The notes under the pieces were generated by a model that saw nothing but the letters and a program-made list of their open reading frames with translations, did not search any database and was not told the origin of the DNA. Of a DNA stretch of 64,000 nucleotides, positions 20,560 to 31,165 are shown one piece after another. The stretch is from Anaeramoeba flamelloides (taxonomy: Eukaryota > Metamonada > Anaeramoebidae), in contig JANTQA010000023.1 in assembly GCA_027625915.1 (NCBI GenBank), forward strand, positions 21,142,001-21,206,000, given 5' to 3'. The position numbers were made by a program, and so were the translations under genes. The number at the start of each line of letters is the position of its first letter. Positions within the stretch are counted from its first letter, which is position 1.

Positions 20560-22461
20560 ATGAACCAAAATTTTAACACACACGAGTCACAAATAGCACA
20601 CACATTTTTAGATTATTTTTTAAAACTGCTATATGACCAACCAGAAAAAATTTATGAATTATATGAACCTAGTTCAAAATTGTCAATTGGAAATGAAAGA
20701 GCTAACACCCTTGATATTCCAAATACCGGAGAGGTTTGTGATAAATTCTTTTTTCTTTCTTTTTTTTTTTTTTTTTCTTTTTTCATCGTCTTCCAACAAA
20801 CAAAAAGACAAAAAAATTAGATCTCTGAAAAAATGGTGTTTTGTAATTTTAAATTTGCTTTTTTTTCTTTTTTTCCAAAAAAATCCAAAAAACCTTTTTT
20901 TATTTAACTACACACTCAGCAAATCAAGATCAAACTTGAGGAACAAAGATATAATAAATGCGAAACAATTATTTCTGATGTTGTATGTCAGGATAGTATT
21001 AACGAAAGTGTAATGATTAATATCATTGGATGGTTAACAAATGGTTATGAACAGACAAAGAAATTTTGTAGATCTTTTCTTTTACAAAAGTCAAACCAAG
21101 ACGAATATTTCATTAGGAACGATATCCTCAGATTTTTAGATCTGGATTTTATACCTCAACAACAAATGCCATACAGAAGGCAACAACAACAAAATTATCA
21201 AGAGGAAAATTATAATTACCAGGAGCAAAATGAAGGCTTAGGATCTGGTGATGAGTATGCCCATACACTTAGCGATCCTGATGAACAATTAACAAGTTAC
21301 CAGCAAAGAAATAAAGAGATCGGAAGGAATTATCAACAAGAATCAAACGAATGGAGATATCAAGATGAAATCCAATCTGATGAGGATCAATACTATCGCA
21401 AAGTTCAAGAATACTCCATTGACAGCCAAATAGAGAGTAACTCACAACAGCCTGTTGAATTGTCAGGAAAAAAAGATCTCAAAATAACCACAAAAAAAAA
21501 CGAAAGAGGAAAGGGTCAGAAAAAGACCAAAGTGAATGCAAAACTTAAAGGGAAAAAGAAAGCCACAGGAAAAGCAGAAGGGATTGTTAAAAAGGGATCA
21601 AAAACAAAGGGAAAAGGAAAGGGAAAGCCCAAAGGAAAAGGAAAAGGACAAGGACAAGGAAAAGGAAAGGTATCCAAAAAAAAATTAATAAAAAACATTA
21701 ATGAAGAAGTCAAAGAAACTAAATTGGAAAACGAGAAAGGGATCGAAAACCAAAACATTAAACAAAAAAAAAAGACAAAAGTAAAAGGATTAACAAAAAC
21801 AAAAAAAAAAGGAAAAGGAAAAGGAAGAGGAAGAGGAAAAACAAAAGGAAAAGGAAAGAAAATTGAAACTGAAGAAAAAACAGGAAAAATGGAACCAAAA
21901 GAAGTAAAGGGGGCAGATAAAGGGAAGGGAAGAGGTAAAGTAAATGCAAAATCAAAATCAAAATCAAAATCAAAATCAAAGGTGGAGGTTGCAGGAACAG
22001 AAACAGAAACAAAAAAAGAAAAAGAAACAATAACGAAAACGAAAAAAAAAGCAAAAAAAAAGGGAAAAGGAAAGGCAAAAGGAAAAGGAAAGAAAATATC
22101 AACGGAAGAAAAAACAGGAACAGAAAAAACCAAAACCAAAACAAAGAACGTGAAAGAAAAAGCTAAGGGGAAGGGTAAAGTAAATGCAAAATCAAAATCA
22201 AAGGTGAAAGTTGCAGGAACAGAAAAAGAAACAAAAAAAGAAAAAGAAACAGGAACAGAGAAAAAACTGGGAAAAGGAAAGGCAAAAGGAAAAGGAAAGA
22301 AAATATCAACGGAAGAAAAAACAGGAACAGAAAAAACCAAAACCAAAACAAAGAACGTGAAAAAAAAAGTGAAAGGAAAGGGTAAAGTAAATGCAAAATC
22401 AAAATCAAGCATAAAGGCAAAGGGAAAGAAGAAAACAAAAGAAAAAGAAAAAAACTTATAA
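20560..22461 (+). CDS. G3BP-like protein: NTF2-like domain plus long Lys/Gly-rich tail, two exons
   Basis: Exons are 20560-20733 and 20920-22461 (571 residues, phase 0, donor GTTTGT, acceptor CTCAG). The start is the ATG giving MNQNFNTHE, because upstream in-frame codons are a poly-Phe stretch. Residues 10-135 match the NTF2-like fold of G3BP/Bre5: FLDYFLKLLYDQPEKIYELY at the start, and FCRSFLLQ...YFIRNDILRFLD at the end, as in the human FVL...FYVHNDMFRYED. G3BP proteins bind RNA, drive stress-granule assembly and, like yeast Bre5, partner Ubp3/USP10 deubiquitinases. Residues 140-215 are Gln/Tyr-rich and acidic. The rest is a Lys/Gly/Thr repeat tail with a 207-bp tandem duplication. I see no RRM domain, unlike animal G3BP. 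AATAAA at 22532 is a possible polyadenylation signal. Confidence 0.85.
22062..22407 (+). repeat. tandem duplication in coding tail of G3BP-like gene
   Basis: A 207-bp (69-codon) unit occurs twice in tandem, the second copy starting near 22269 and cut short. Shared segments encode GKGKAKGKGKKISTEEKTG, then EKTKTKTKNVK and KGKGKVNAKSKS. Near-identity at the DNA level points to recent duplication or unequal crossing-over that kept the frame. Confidence 0.85.
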
Positions 22462-24087
22462 ATGGGAGCTTTATGAATAATTTAAAACAAAATGTAATCT
22501 AATTCCAAAATTTTAAATAGATTTGAATTTTAATAAACATGGTTATTATATTCTCTTAAAATTTTTTTTTTCAAATTTTAATAATTTCAAAAAAAAAAAA
22601 ACATATCCAATTTGTTTATATTTACTGATTAAAAAAATACATTATCAAATTTAAAAATTTATTTAATTAAAAAAAAAATTTTCATGATTTATTTTTATAT
22701 TTTTTAAATAATTAAAATATTAATTTAATAATATTTATTTTGTGTTTTCAAAAATGTGTTTTATTTCTTTATTTATTTTTTTATTTTGTTACATTCTTTT
22801 CCAATTTTTTTTTTTTTTTTCCTTTAGAAGAAAAATATTTCTTTATCTTTGAGTTGCGACGAATAAAAAACAAGATACATTTTTTCAACTTTAAATTTAA
22901 TATTAGAGGAATTGATGATACCACTTTCAATTTGATATATGGTCAAATAATTGCAATGTGAATTTTGAAATTGTGATAATCAATAAAAATTCTGAAAATT
23001 ATTTTAATATTTCTTGAGAGATCGGAGAAATTGAACAAAAAAATATCAAAAGAGAGAGGGGGGGGGGATGAATAAAATATAACAAGAAAATAATAATATT
23101 AAGATTTGTAAGACCAAATTGGAAATTTATCCATTGAATTTCGCTTTTCTAGAATTTTAAAGGATGGTTGAAAATCAAGGACTTTACTATAACACTTTTA
23201 AATCTTGGAAAACCTAAGGACAGTTTTTTTGATTACACATTCACTATGAAAAATTTTTTTTTTATTTCAAGAACCATAGTCACAAACTAAAAGCATAAAA
23301 TTCTAATGTTATTGAAACAGTGAAAATCATTTTGTAGAGAAATCAAATTTATTTCTATTGGAATTTTCTTTGATCTTCAATCAGAAATCAAAATAAACGT
23401 TGTTGTTTTTCTCAATGAGAGACATAATAATTTGGGTTTTGAATTTTTAAGAAAATCTATTGATTTATTAAGTTTTATTCCATACAGAATATCAACTATC
23501 ATTTAATGTGTATTATTCTACTTATTTATTTTCTAACCTTCAAATTTCAATTATAAAAAATAATTAATATTTGAAAAAAATGTTGGGCACTTTTGACTGA
23601 AACAGTTTTTATTATCGTCTTATGACTAATTAGGGTGATTTTATGTAAGAGGCCATTTTTATACAATATCGTTAATTTGATAATAATAATCTCGATATTT
23701 GATCTTTATTGTTTTTTGAAAAAGACCTTGTAAAAACACCTAATACTATAAAGATAAATACAAAAGGATACTTACCAATTCTTAATGATATCATTTCTTT
23801 GAGATAAATTGCTTTAGATATTTTTAAAAATGTTTATTAAAAGTGTACAATACAAAAAATAACCAAATGTATGTTAAAACAAAGGTCTGATAATTAATTA
23901 TTTGATTTATATTAATGTTTTAATTATTATGAATTTTTCAAAAAAAAAAAAAAAAAAAAATTGTTGAATTCTTCATTAATATAATAGTTGCTCAAAAAAA
24001 CAAATGTATTAAACTTTTATTTTTAATGTGCTTCAAAAATCAAATGAACGAAAAATTAAGATCTGCATTTATCTGTAATTGCAAGTA
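22462..24087. other. intergenic between convergent G3BP-like and RCC1-BTB genes
   Basis: Both neighbouring genes end here, so it should hold two polyadenylation sites and no promoters. It contains a family J repeat (about 23190-23600), a short poly-G run near 23060 and poly-A at 23940-23960. No gene is recognised. Confidence 0.6.
23190..23600 (+). repeat. dispersed repeat family J, copy 1
   Basis: Direct, diverged repeat of 25500-25870. Common blocks are TTCTAATGTTATTGA, GTGAAAAT, TGTAGA(G/A)AAATCA, TTGGAATT(T/C)TCTTTGATCTT, TTTTTAAGAAAATCTATT and AATAATT(A/G). The two copies flank the last exon of the RCC1-BTB gene. Confidence 0.7.
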
Positions 24088-27000
24088 TTATTTTAAATTA
24101 AATTGTTTTTTTATTTTTGCCAATTGTCTTTTTAATTGTCGGTTATCGCTTAATTGGTAATATTCGGCAGCGTCTTCTAGTTCATCACAAATCAATTCAG
24201 GGTCATCATCAGCGGTCAATTCGAACTCTTCATAATATAAAAATTTAATAAAATGCTCTACTGACTCAATTGTTTTACCGGAAAAATCTTTAACTTGCTC
24301 TGTATTTTGTTCAATGTTTAAAAACATTTCTCTAAATAAAGCAGATCGTGTTAATAACACCAATTTGTGCACTGGTATTTCTTCAAAATCGTCTTCTTCA
24401 TCTTCGTCCTCATTCTCATCGTCAATTTTAACTAATATATCAAAGTTTTTACTTTCTTCATCGTGGAATTTTTTTTTTAGATCACTAACTAATGTTTTTT
24501 TTTTAGGATCTGGTATTTTAAAAAGCTCCCAAAATTTTTGTAAAGTTTCAATATCTTGAAAAGAGTTCCCGTATATCCATAAGAAAACAGATTCTGCTTC
24601 ATTTTTCTTAAAATTTTCTTCGATCTTGTCTTTAAATGATTCTGGCGAATCGCCAGTTCGCAATTTAATCATAAACTTATGTACCTTGAAGTCAAATACT
24701 TGAAAATCAGAGAAAAATTGTTTTTCAAAGAGATTAAGAAAATCGGAATTTACTGAGATTGAGGAACATGTATAAGCACAGCAGCCATTCGAAAAAGATG
24801 CGATTTTATAATATTTATTTTCATCGAGATCATTAATTTTGAGAAGTGCTGGCACAGTACTTACTCGGCCAATTCCTAACTGCTTGCTTGAATTTTTCCC
24901 CCAAACATATATCTGTGTATCATATGTTTTGACAATTGAATGAAAGCATCCAACTCCAATTTGTTCAACTTTTTTATCATCAAAAAATTCAAGTTTTTCA
25001 AATTTATGCGTTGTTCTACCAAATCCACAATAATCTTGATGCCCTGTTGAATAAAGGTATCTTTGATTATTTTCTTCAATTATTGCTAAGGTGTGTTCTA
25101 ATGATAATGCTACGTCAATAACTTGGGGTTTATTTGATAAAAATTCTATTTTTGCAGGTAATTTCGCGTTTACGCTCGTCCCCGTTCCTAATTGCCCACT
25201 TGTATCTATGATAATATATTAATAATATTTGTTTAAATAAGTAAAATTCAAAATGATAAGAAAAAAACATTTAATCTTTTTTAATTTTTAGAATTATTGG
25301 GAACTTTTTCAATCATCCTTTATTACTTTGTAGTATTGTAAATGAAACAATTTTCTAGTCAAAGGCACCAAGTTGTGATAGGCAAATGACATGTGTTTAA
25401 ATGGTTTGAATGGATATTAACAAGAAAAAATTTATTTTTGGAAATTTCAAAATTAAAATCATTTTTTCACATTTTCTTTTTTTCCATTTTTTTCTATTCG
25501 AAATTTTTTTTGGAACCTTAATTCATTTGTAAATTTTTTTTTTATTGCAAGATCGGTAGTCACTCTGTAAAAATGTATTATTCTAATGTTATTGATAAGG
25601 TGTGAAAATGATTTGTAGAAAAATCATATTGATTTCTTTTGGAATTCTCTTTGATCTTCAATCGGAAGATCACAATGAACATTGTTATTTTTCTTAATAG
25701 TAACCTAAGAATTTTGGATTTTCAATTTTTAAGAAAATCTATTAGATTTATTCGAATTTACTTCATACATATATCAAACATTCTTTGATGTGTGTTATTC
25801 AACTTATTTCTTATTTGTTCATCGAATGGTCAATTATCAAAAATAATTGGCATTTGGAAAAAAATATTTTTTATTGAGTGAACTCTATGACAAAAACAAA
25901 GTTTATATTGAAATGAGATTAAAAAAAAAAAAATTATCATTTTTAATTTCTTTGTAATCTAAATTAAAAGAAATTGATCAATTTTTTTGTATTATTGATG
26001 AATTTTAACTTGATTATGGTTTGGTATTGTTTATAAGATTATTATATTCAACAATATTACTCGATTAAAATTTTCTTAAAAATTTATATTCCATGTTTTA
26101 ACTTATTATAAAGCTCTTAATTATTGAGTTTTTTATATGTATTTTTTTAAAAGTTTGTAATCACTCCAATTAAAACAATTATTTTTTTTTTTTTCTTATG
26201 GCCGATTATGGAGAATAAATTGGGTTATGTTGATTCAAGAAAAAAAAAATAATTATAATCATTAAAACATGTATGTAAGAAATTATCAAGAGGGACAAAA
26301 ATAAACAATTATTACTTCTTATGAATTATTTTTTTATTTAATGTGTAATAAATTTTTGTTGAGTAATAAAAAAATTTTCAACAATTGAATTTTTTTTTTT
26401 TTTTTAGATAATTTATTTATAAATTAGAGGTTTTGATGATAACATATATTATCATGATATTAACAATAAAATCGCGATAGTATTAAAATAATCGCGATTA
26501 GTCCAACTTTATCGCGAAAAAATCTTTTTTAATGAAATACCAGAAGAAATAATAACTTAGAACCGTTCATTAGTTGAATTGTTAACAACTATTTATCATT
26601 TACAATACCCACAAAAGAAAAAATAAATAAAGTAAATAAAAAAAAAAGTTTTAAGGGATTAGTAACTATTATTTATTTATTTTTCCCAAAGGTAATAGAG
26701 TAATTCGTTACAAAAGGATACGAGTAAACTTGATGAGCAACTTCATTTATCAACTTTCGAAAAATGAGTTATTATTTTTAAAAAAAGTTCATTTTTCCCC
26801 AATTAAATTTTCAGTCAAAAGATCCTGATCCTTTTTGGTTTGGATTTTTGGATTTTGAAAAAGTAAAGAAATATTTGCAAAACTTTTGTTTTTTTGAAGA
26901 AATATCACTTTTAATAATTTCAGAGAGTTGTATGAACAAATAACCTTGGAACTTTTAACAATATTTTAAAAACTACAAGTAAAATAAATCAAATATTGAA

Positions 27001-30000
27001 TACTTGAAGATAAGAAAAAATTGATCATTTATTTGATTTACAAATCATTATTAAATTTCTTGAAATTTAAAAGATTCAGCAATATTCTTTTTCAAATATT
27101 CAAGAGTATAAAAAACGAACCAAAAGTATTTAAATAAGTTATTTGATAATATCTATTGTTTTTTTATTATTAGAATTACTAATTTGAATTAATTTTATTT
27201 GTTTGAAAATCCATAAAAAATTGAGAAATAATTATAAATTCTATTGATACATTTAATCTTTGCGTTATAAATAGCCCACTGTAAAGAATTAAGATTGGTG
27301 AATTAATTATTGATTAAAAATAATCAAATTAAAAATTATTTCTAATTGGTTATAAGTTGAATTTCCAAGGGTTGAAAAAAAAGTATTTTGGGAGAATTTT
27401 TAATTTAATGGTCTTTGTTGTTTTTTTTTGATGGATTTTTTTATGTTCAACAAAAATAAAAAATTGATCTGAACTGTTCTTCTAATATACATATTATATT
27501 TTTTTAAAGTTTAAAATAATTATTGCTAATTTTTTTTAAATTAAGTTGATTTTTAATACTGAATTATCTCAGAACTTAGTTGTTTCATTTTTAAAGTATA
27601 TTTTTGCATCGTTCTTTTATAGATAACAAGAATTCTTTCTTCTTTGAATGAAACTATTTTTTTTTAAATAATTGGCAAATATATTGAATTTTGGGTTTTT
27701 TCCAAAATGAGAAAAATGGATCAAACTTTTAAAAACAATAATTCATTTCTGGAAATAGTATTAAAAGGAAGTTTGATTTTTGTAGTAAATCAGATTTTTA
27801 CTTTTTTTTGAAATTTCAAGAAGGGTAAAAATTTTTAGAATTTGATAATTAAATTTACTTGAAGATTTTTTTTAGTTTACTAGTACCTTAAAATAATTTT
27901 GGGGTGGGTACAACAAAAAAATTGTAAAAGTAAATTTGTTAAAATTTCACAAGCAATTATTGATCGATCAAATTGCTCGAGGCCATCAACTAATTTTATT
28001 TGTGGTTTTTCTATTTAAAAGTTACTCAACTTTAACCCTAATATCAATCATTCAAAAAAATTTTCGATCTAACCAAACAGATTTCGTAATTCAAAAAATG
28101 AAATGTAAACAAAACAAAAAGAGCAAAAAACGATTTTCATCTGTCTTTCGCTACAGTTTCGGTATTTTTTATTTTTTCTAATTTCCAGTAATGGACACCA
28201 AAAATAATATTGACTTTTATATTATTTGAATATTAAAAATTGAATGGGAATTGTTGATCAATAAACCAATATTGAAAAAAAATTCAAAGATAATAAACTA
28301 AAACATTTTTTGCTTATTATGGCAAAATATTATTAAAAATCTATTAATTTGGAATTGAATGAAGACTTACTTGTCGAAATTTGAATTTAACAAGCTTAAA
28401 AAAGTTTAGATACTCCGTTTTTTGATCATAAGAGATTTATACAAAATAGATTTGTTTTGAAAAAACGAATTTTATTGAAATACAATTTTTTGAAAAATAA
28501 GAAAGGTATATTTTTTTTTTTGGAATAATTTTTTGGAAAACAACTATTTCAATTTCGAATTCTAAAGGATAAAACGTTATTTAGTATAGAGTAAGACCGG
28601 AAAACCATGTTTAATTGCTTTTTTTTGAATTAAAATTTTCAATCCAAAAATTAAATCTTTAATAGATAGAGATCGGGGGTTTGGTACTCATTTTCATTCA
28701 TGAGATTTACTTTTTGAGATTATTTCTTACCAAGTGGGTTTTAAAAATTACAAATAAACATCAGGAATAAAACCATTTGTAGCTTGAGTGTTTGGTTTTA
28801 ATTAGATTTTATCTTTTTTTGATTGAAAAAAAGTTTGAAAAAAATGCAAATTTATTTTCTCAACCCATAGAAAGAATAATTTAATTTCAATTTTGGTTTA
28901 AAAATTGATTTGTTTTGGTGGAGTGTGTTCCACTCGGTACAGAAAAAAAGGAGTTGTATTTTTTAAAGAAAAAAAAATAAAAAGGTTTTCAATATTTATT
29001 TGAATTTTGGGAGAAAAAACAAGTATATTCCACACCCTTTTTGGACGGGTCTTTATAATTATTTTGATTTTAGTCACTAAAAAATAATAAAAACATTGAA
29101 AATATTTGTATTTTTTTTTTACAATTTTTATCAAAGGATTCTGAGGGTTTGTTGAACCAAAATAGTGAATCTGGAGTTGGTTTTAACAATATTCTAATCA
29201 AATTTAGATGTTTATATTCATTAAAACAAATTCTTTAAAAAAAAACATTGTCCCCGCTCTATTAAGACATATTTTACAAAAATCAACATTATTTAAATTG
29301 AACGAAATTACATTATTGTATTCTTTTAACTGTTTTAGTTGTGTCTAAAATATTGAATTTTAATTTAGATCTGTTTAAGTTTGCCAACTGTATTACAGAT
29401 ACAATTAAAAACATTTTAGTCACTCTTTTTTAAAACAACTTGGAAAAAAGTGTGTAAAGATTGATAGATTCAGAGACTGGCTCAAGGTTAAAAGCAAAAA
29501 GTTTTGTTTTTAAGATATGTTTTGTTACGAGAACAGCTTTTGTATTCTAAAAATTGAATTTCAATTAGTGGTTATTTGAGTTTCATTTTTGATGGTTGGT
29601 GTGTTGGAAATAAAAAATACAAAAAATGAGAAAAAAATAACAAAAAAATAACAAAAAAATAACAAAAAAATAACAAAAAAATAACAAAAAAATAACAAAA
29701 AAATAACAAAAAAATAACAAAAAAATAACAAAAAAATAACAAAAAAATAACAAAAAAAAAGTCAAAACCATACTTTTTCCAAGACCATAAAAAGATCCAT
29801 CACTCTTTTCATAAATAATACCTTCAGAGTCTACCCCACCAAACATCCTTGAAATGTTTGTATCAACTTGCACAAAATTATTGACTTGTGTGTTTGTGTC
29901 TTGGCCAATACCGCCTTTAGAATTAAATCCACACCCAAACATTGTGCCGCCTTCAACAATGATGTACGAGGATTTAAAATTGGCCCTCACGTCAATAACC

Positions 30001-30374
30001 TTTTTGTCCTTAAAAAAAGGCAATTCTGTAGGTTCCAAATATTCTGATGTTGTAGTACCAAAGCCAGATTGATTTGCTGTGTTTTTGATTAAAATGTACA
30101 CTTTGTTATCTTGGGTCAAAAAAAGTGCATGGTCATAACCATAAGCAATTTTTTCAACACCACTTATGTTGGTGATTTTTTTTTTGTTCCTTTTGTAGAG
30201 ATAATAGATTTGATCGTCACTCATCCAACGAATGGTGTAACCAGAACCACCTCCTATTTCTCGAAAGTCTTCACTCGTTTCAAGAGGTATTTTGGTCACT
30301 TGAATGGTTGTTTGATCTGCTTTTAAGCTGATTTGCTTTTGATTATTTGCTCCCCAAGCTATTAACTCTGTCAT
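24088..30374 (-). CDS. RCC1-repeat protein with two C-terminal BTB domains, two exons
   Basis: Exons are 30374-29774 and 25205-24088 (1,719 nt, 572 residues). The phase-1 join (A|AT) makes GLGKNTSGQLGTG, a typical RCC1 blade, which strongly supports the 4.6-kb intron. RCC1-like repeats fill residues 1-330 (MTELIAWGANNQ, GSFYGLGKN, YLYSTGHQDYCGFG, IYVWGKNSSKQLGIG). A degenerate BTB-like segment (about 365-430: KVHKFMIKLRTG...ESVFLWIYGN) precedes a second BTB domain (about 455-560: FDILVKI...VHKLVLLTRSALFREMF...FIKFLYYEEFE). Such proteins are typically cullin-3 substrate adaptors or signalling scaffolds; the target is unknown. An in-frame ATG at 30455 would add a Phe-rich stretch, and I prefer 30374. 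Intron retention would give a truncated protein with a hydrophobic tail (see 29631-29751). Confidence 0.88.
25500..25870 (+). repeat. dispersed repeat family J, copy 2
   Basis: Same family and orientation as 23190-23600. It lies in the intron, about 300 bp upstream (in transcript sense) of the last RCC1-BTB exon. Confidence 0.7.
26425..26530 (+). repeat. short element family L, copy 1 (ATCGCGAT motifs)
   Basis: Begins TTTTGATGATAACAT and carries repeated TCGCGAT words (AAATCGCGATAGTATT, AATCGCGATTAGT, TTATCGCGA). The same order occurs at 49783-49922. CpG-containing palindromes stand out in this A/T-rich background. Confidence 0.6.
27935..28220 (+). repeat. dispersed repeat family H, copy 2
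   Basis: Matches 40595-40840 best: CAATTATTGATCGATCAAA, CAACTAATTTTAT(T/A)TGTGG, TTTTTCTATTTAA, then AACCAAACAGA and CGTAATT. It is in the RCC1-BTB intron. Confidence 0.6.
29631..29751. repeat. 11-bp tandem array, 11 units
   Basis: Eleven perfect copies of AAAAAAATAAC. It begins 22 bases inside the RCC1-BTB intron counted from the donor. On the coding strand it reads GTTATTTTTTT and has no stop in the frame continuing from exon 1, so it would encode an 11-residue hydrophobic Phe/Leu/Ile repeat if retained. Confidence 0.95.
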
Positions 30375-30559
30375 TGGCTGATTGAAAGTTATTGAATCGA
30401 AAAAATGAAAAAAAAAAAGAAAAAATGAAATAATGTCACTATTTACAAATTGCATTGAATCAATGATTATTTTTCATTCGTTTTTTCAGATTTATTGATT
30501 CTTTTCCAAAGTGATTTATTTTGATATGAAAATAATTCAAATAAAAAGTCAGTTGAGGC

Positions 30560-30900
30560 CATTTATTACTATTTGTTTCAAAATAATTTGAACAAAATTT
30601 TCATTCAACTTTCTTAAAAACCGATTTTTTTAAAAGAGGAACATTTCAAATTTTTACAAATTTAGAAAGAAGCTTAAATTATTCATTCCCCTTTTAGAGT
30701 TTGATTTGTTTGCAATTATAAAATACTTTAATTATATTATTTAGTTCAAAATAAATGGAATGAAATTTTCAATCAGCTTTCCAAGAGAAGATTTTATATT
30801 ATAAAGTAAAATTTCAAATTTACAATACTTAAAATCTGTTTAAATTATTAGTACACCTTTTCGAATTGAGGTCTTTGATCATTTATTTGTATATATTGAG
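30560..30900 (+). repeat. dispersed repeat family G, two tandem segments
   Basis: Two adjacent diverged copies (about 30560-30715 and 30720-30900) share AAAATTTTCA(T/-)TCA-like, CTTTC(T/C)-like and TAAATTATT blocks, then CCTTTT(A)GA. Similar blocks occur at 59431-59661 and 61590-61740. Confidence 0.45.
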
Positions 30901-30972
30901 AAGTGACTTTTTTTGGGAAAGTCGACTAAAAATTTTGATCTTTTGATTTTTCAATTAACAGTAATTTTCATA

Positions 30973-31165
30973 TATTCAGTTACGCTTTTTAGACGCAAAA
31001 CTTCAACAAAATTTCAGGTATAAAAAAATCTCAAATTAAGGCACAAAATTTGTAATTTTTTTTTTACAATTTATTTTACTAGAATCTGAATTTTGTGCCT
31101 TAATTTGAGATTTTTTTGTGCTTTAAATTTCATAGCAGTTTGTGTCTTAAAAGTGGAACTGGCTG
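30973..31165. mobile_element. palindromic MITE, family A, copy 3 (degraded)
   Basis: Same architecture as copies 1, 2 and 4 but with more mismatches in both arms (for example TTCAGTTACGCTTTTTAGACG at the left end). It is flanked by TA, so it is an older insertion. Confidence 0.8.

Larger units (their letters stand above)
25206..29773 (-). other. 4.6-kb intron of RCC1-BTB gene
   Basis: Donor GTATGG at 29773 and acceptor CATAG at 25206 (minus strand). Contents: an 11-bp tandem array next to the donor, a family H repeat, a family L short element with ATCGCGAT motifs, and a family J repeat near the acceptor. The rest is A/T-rich with no other gene recognised. Confidence 0.8.

Noticed and set aside
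21516-22412. Long antisense open frame (about 298 codons) opposite the G3BP-like tail
   Set aside because: It is the mirror of the Lys/Gly repeat coding sequence and reads as Phe/Pro/Val low complexity. The sense strand has the NTF2 domain, a start and correct splicing.
30375-30455. Upstream ATG at 30455 as start of the RCC1-BTB protein
   Set aside because: It would add a Phe-rich stretch from poly-A/T. RCC1 proteins typically begin close to the first blade, as with MTELIAWG.
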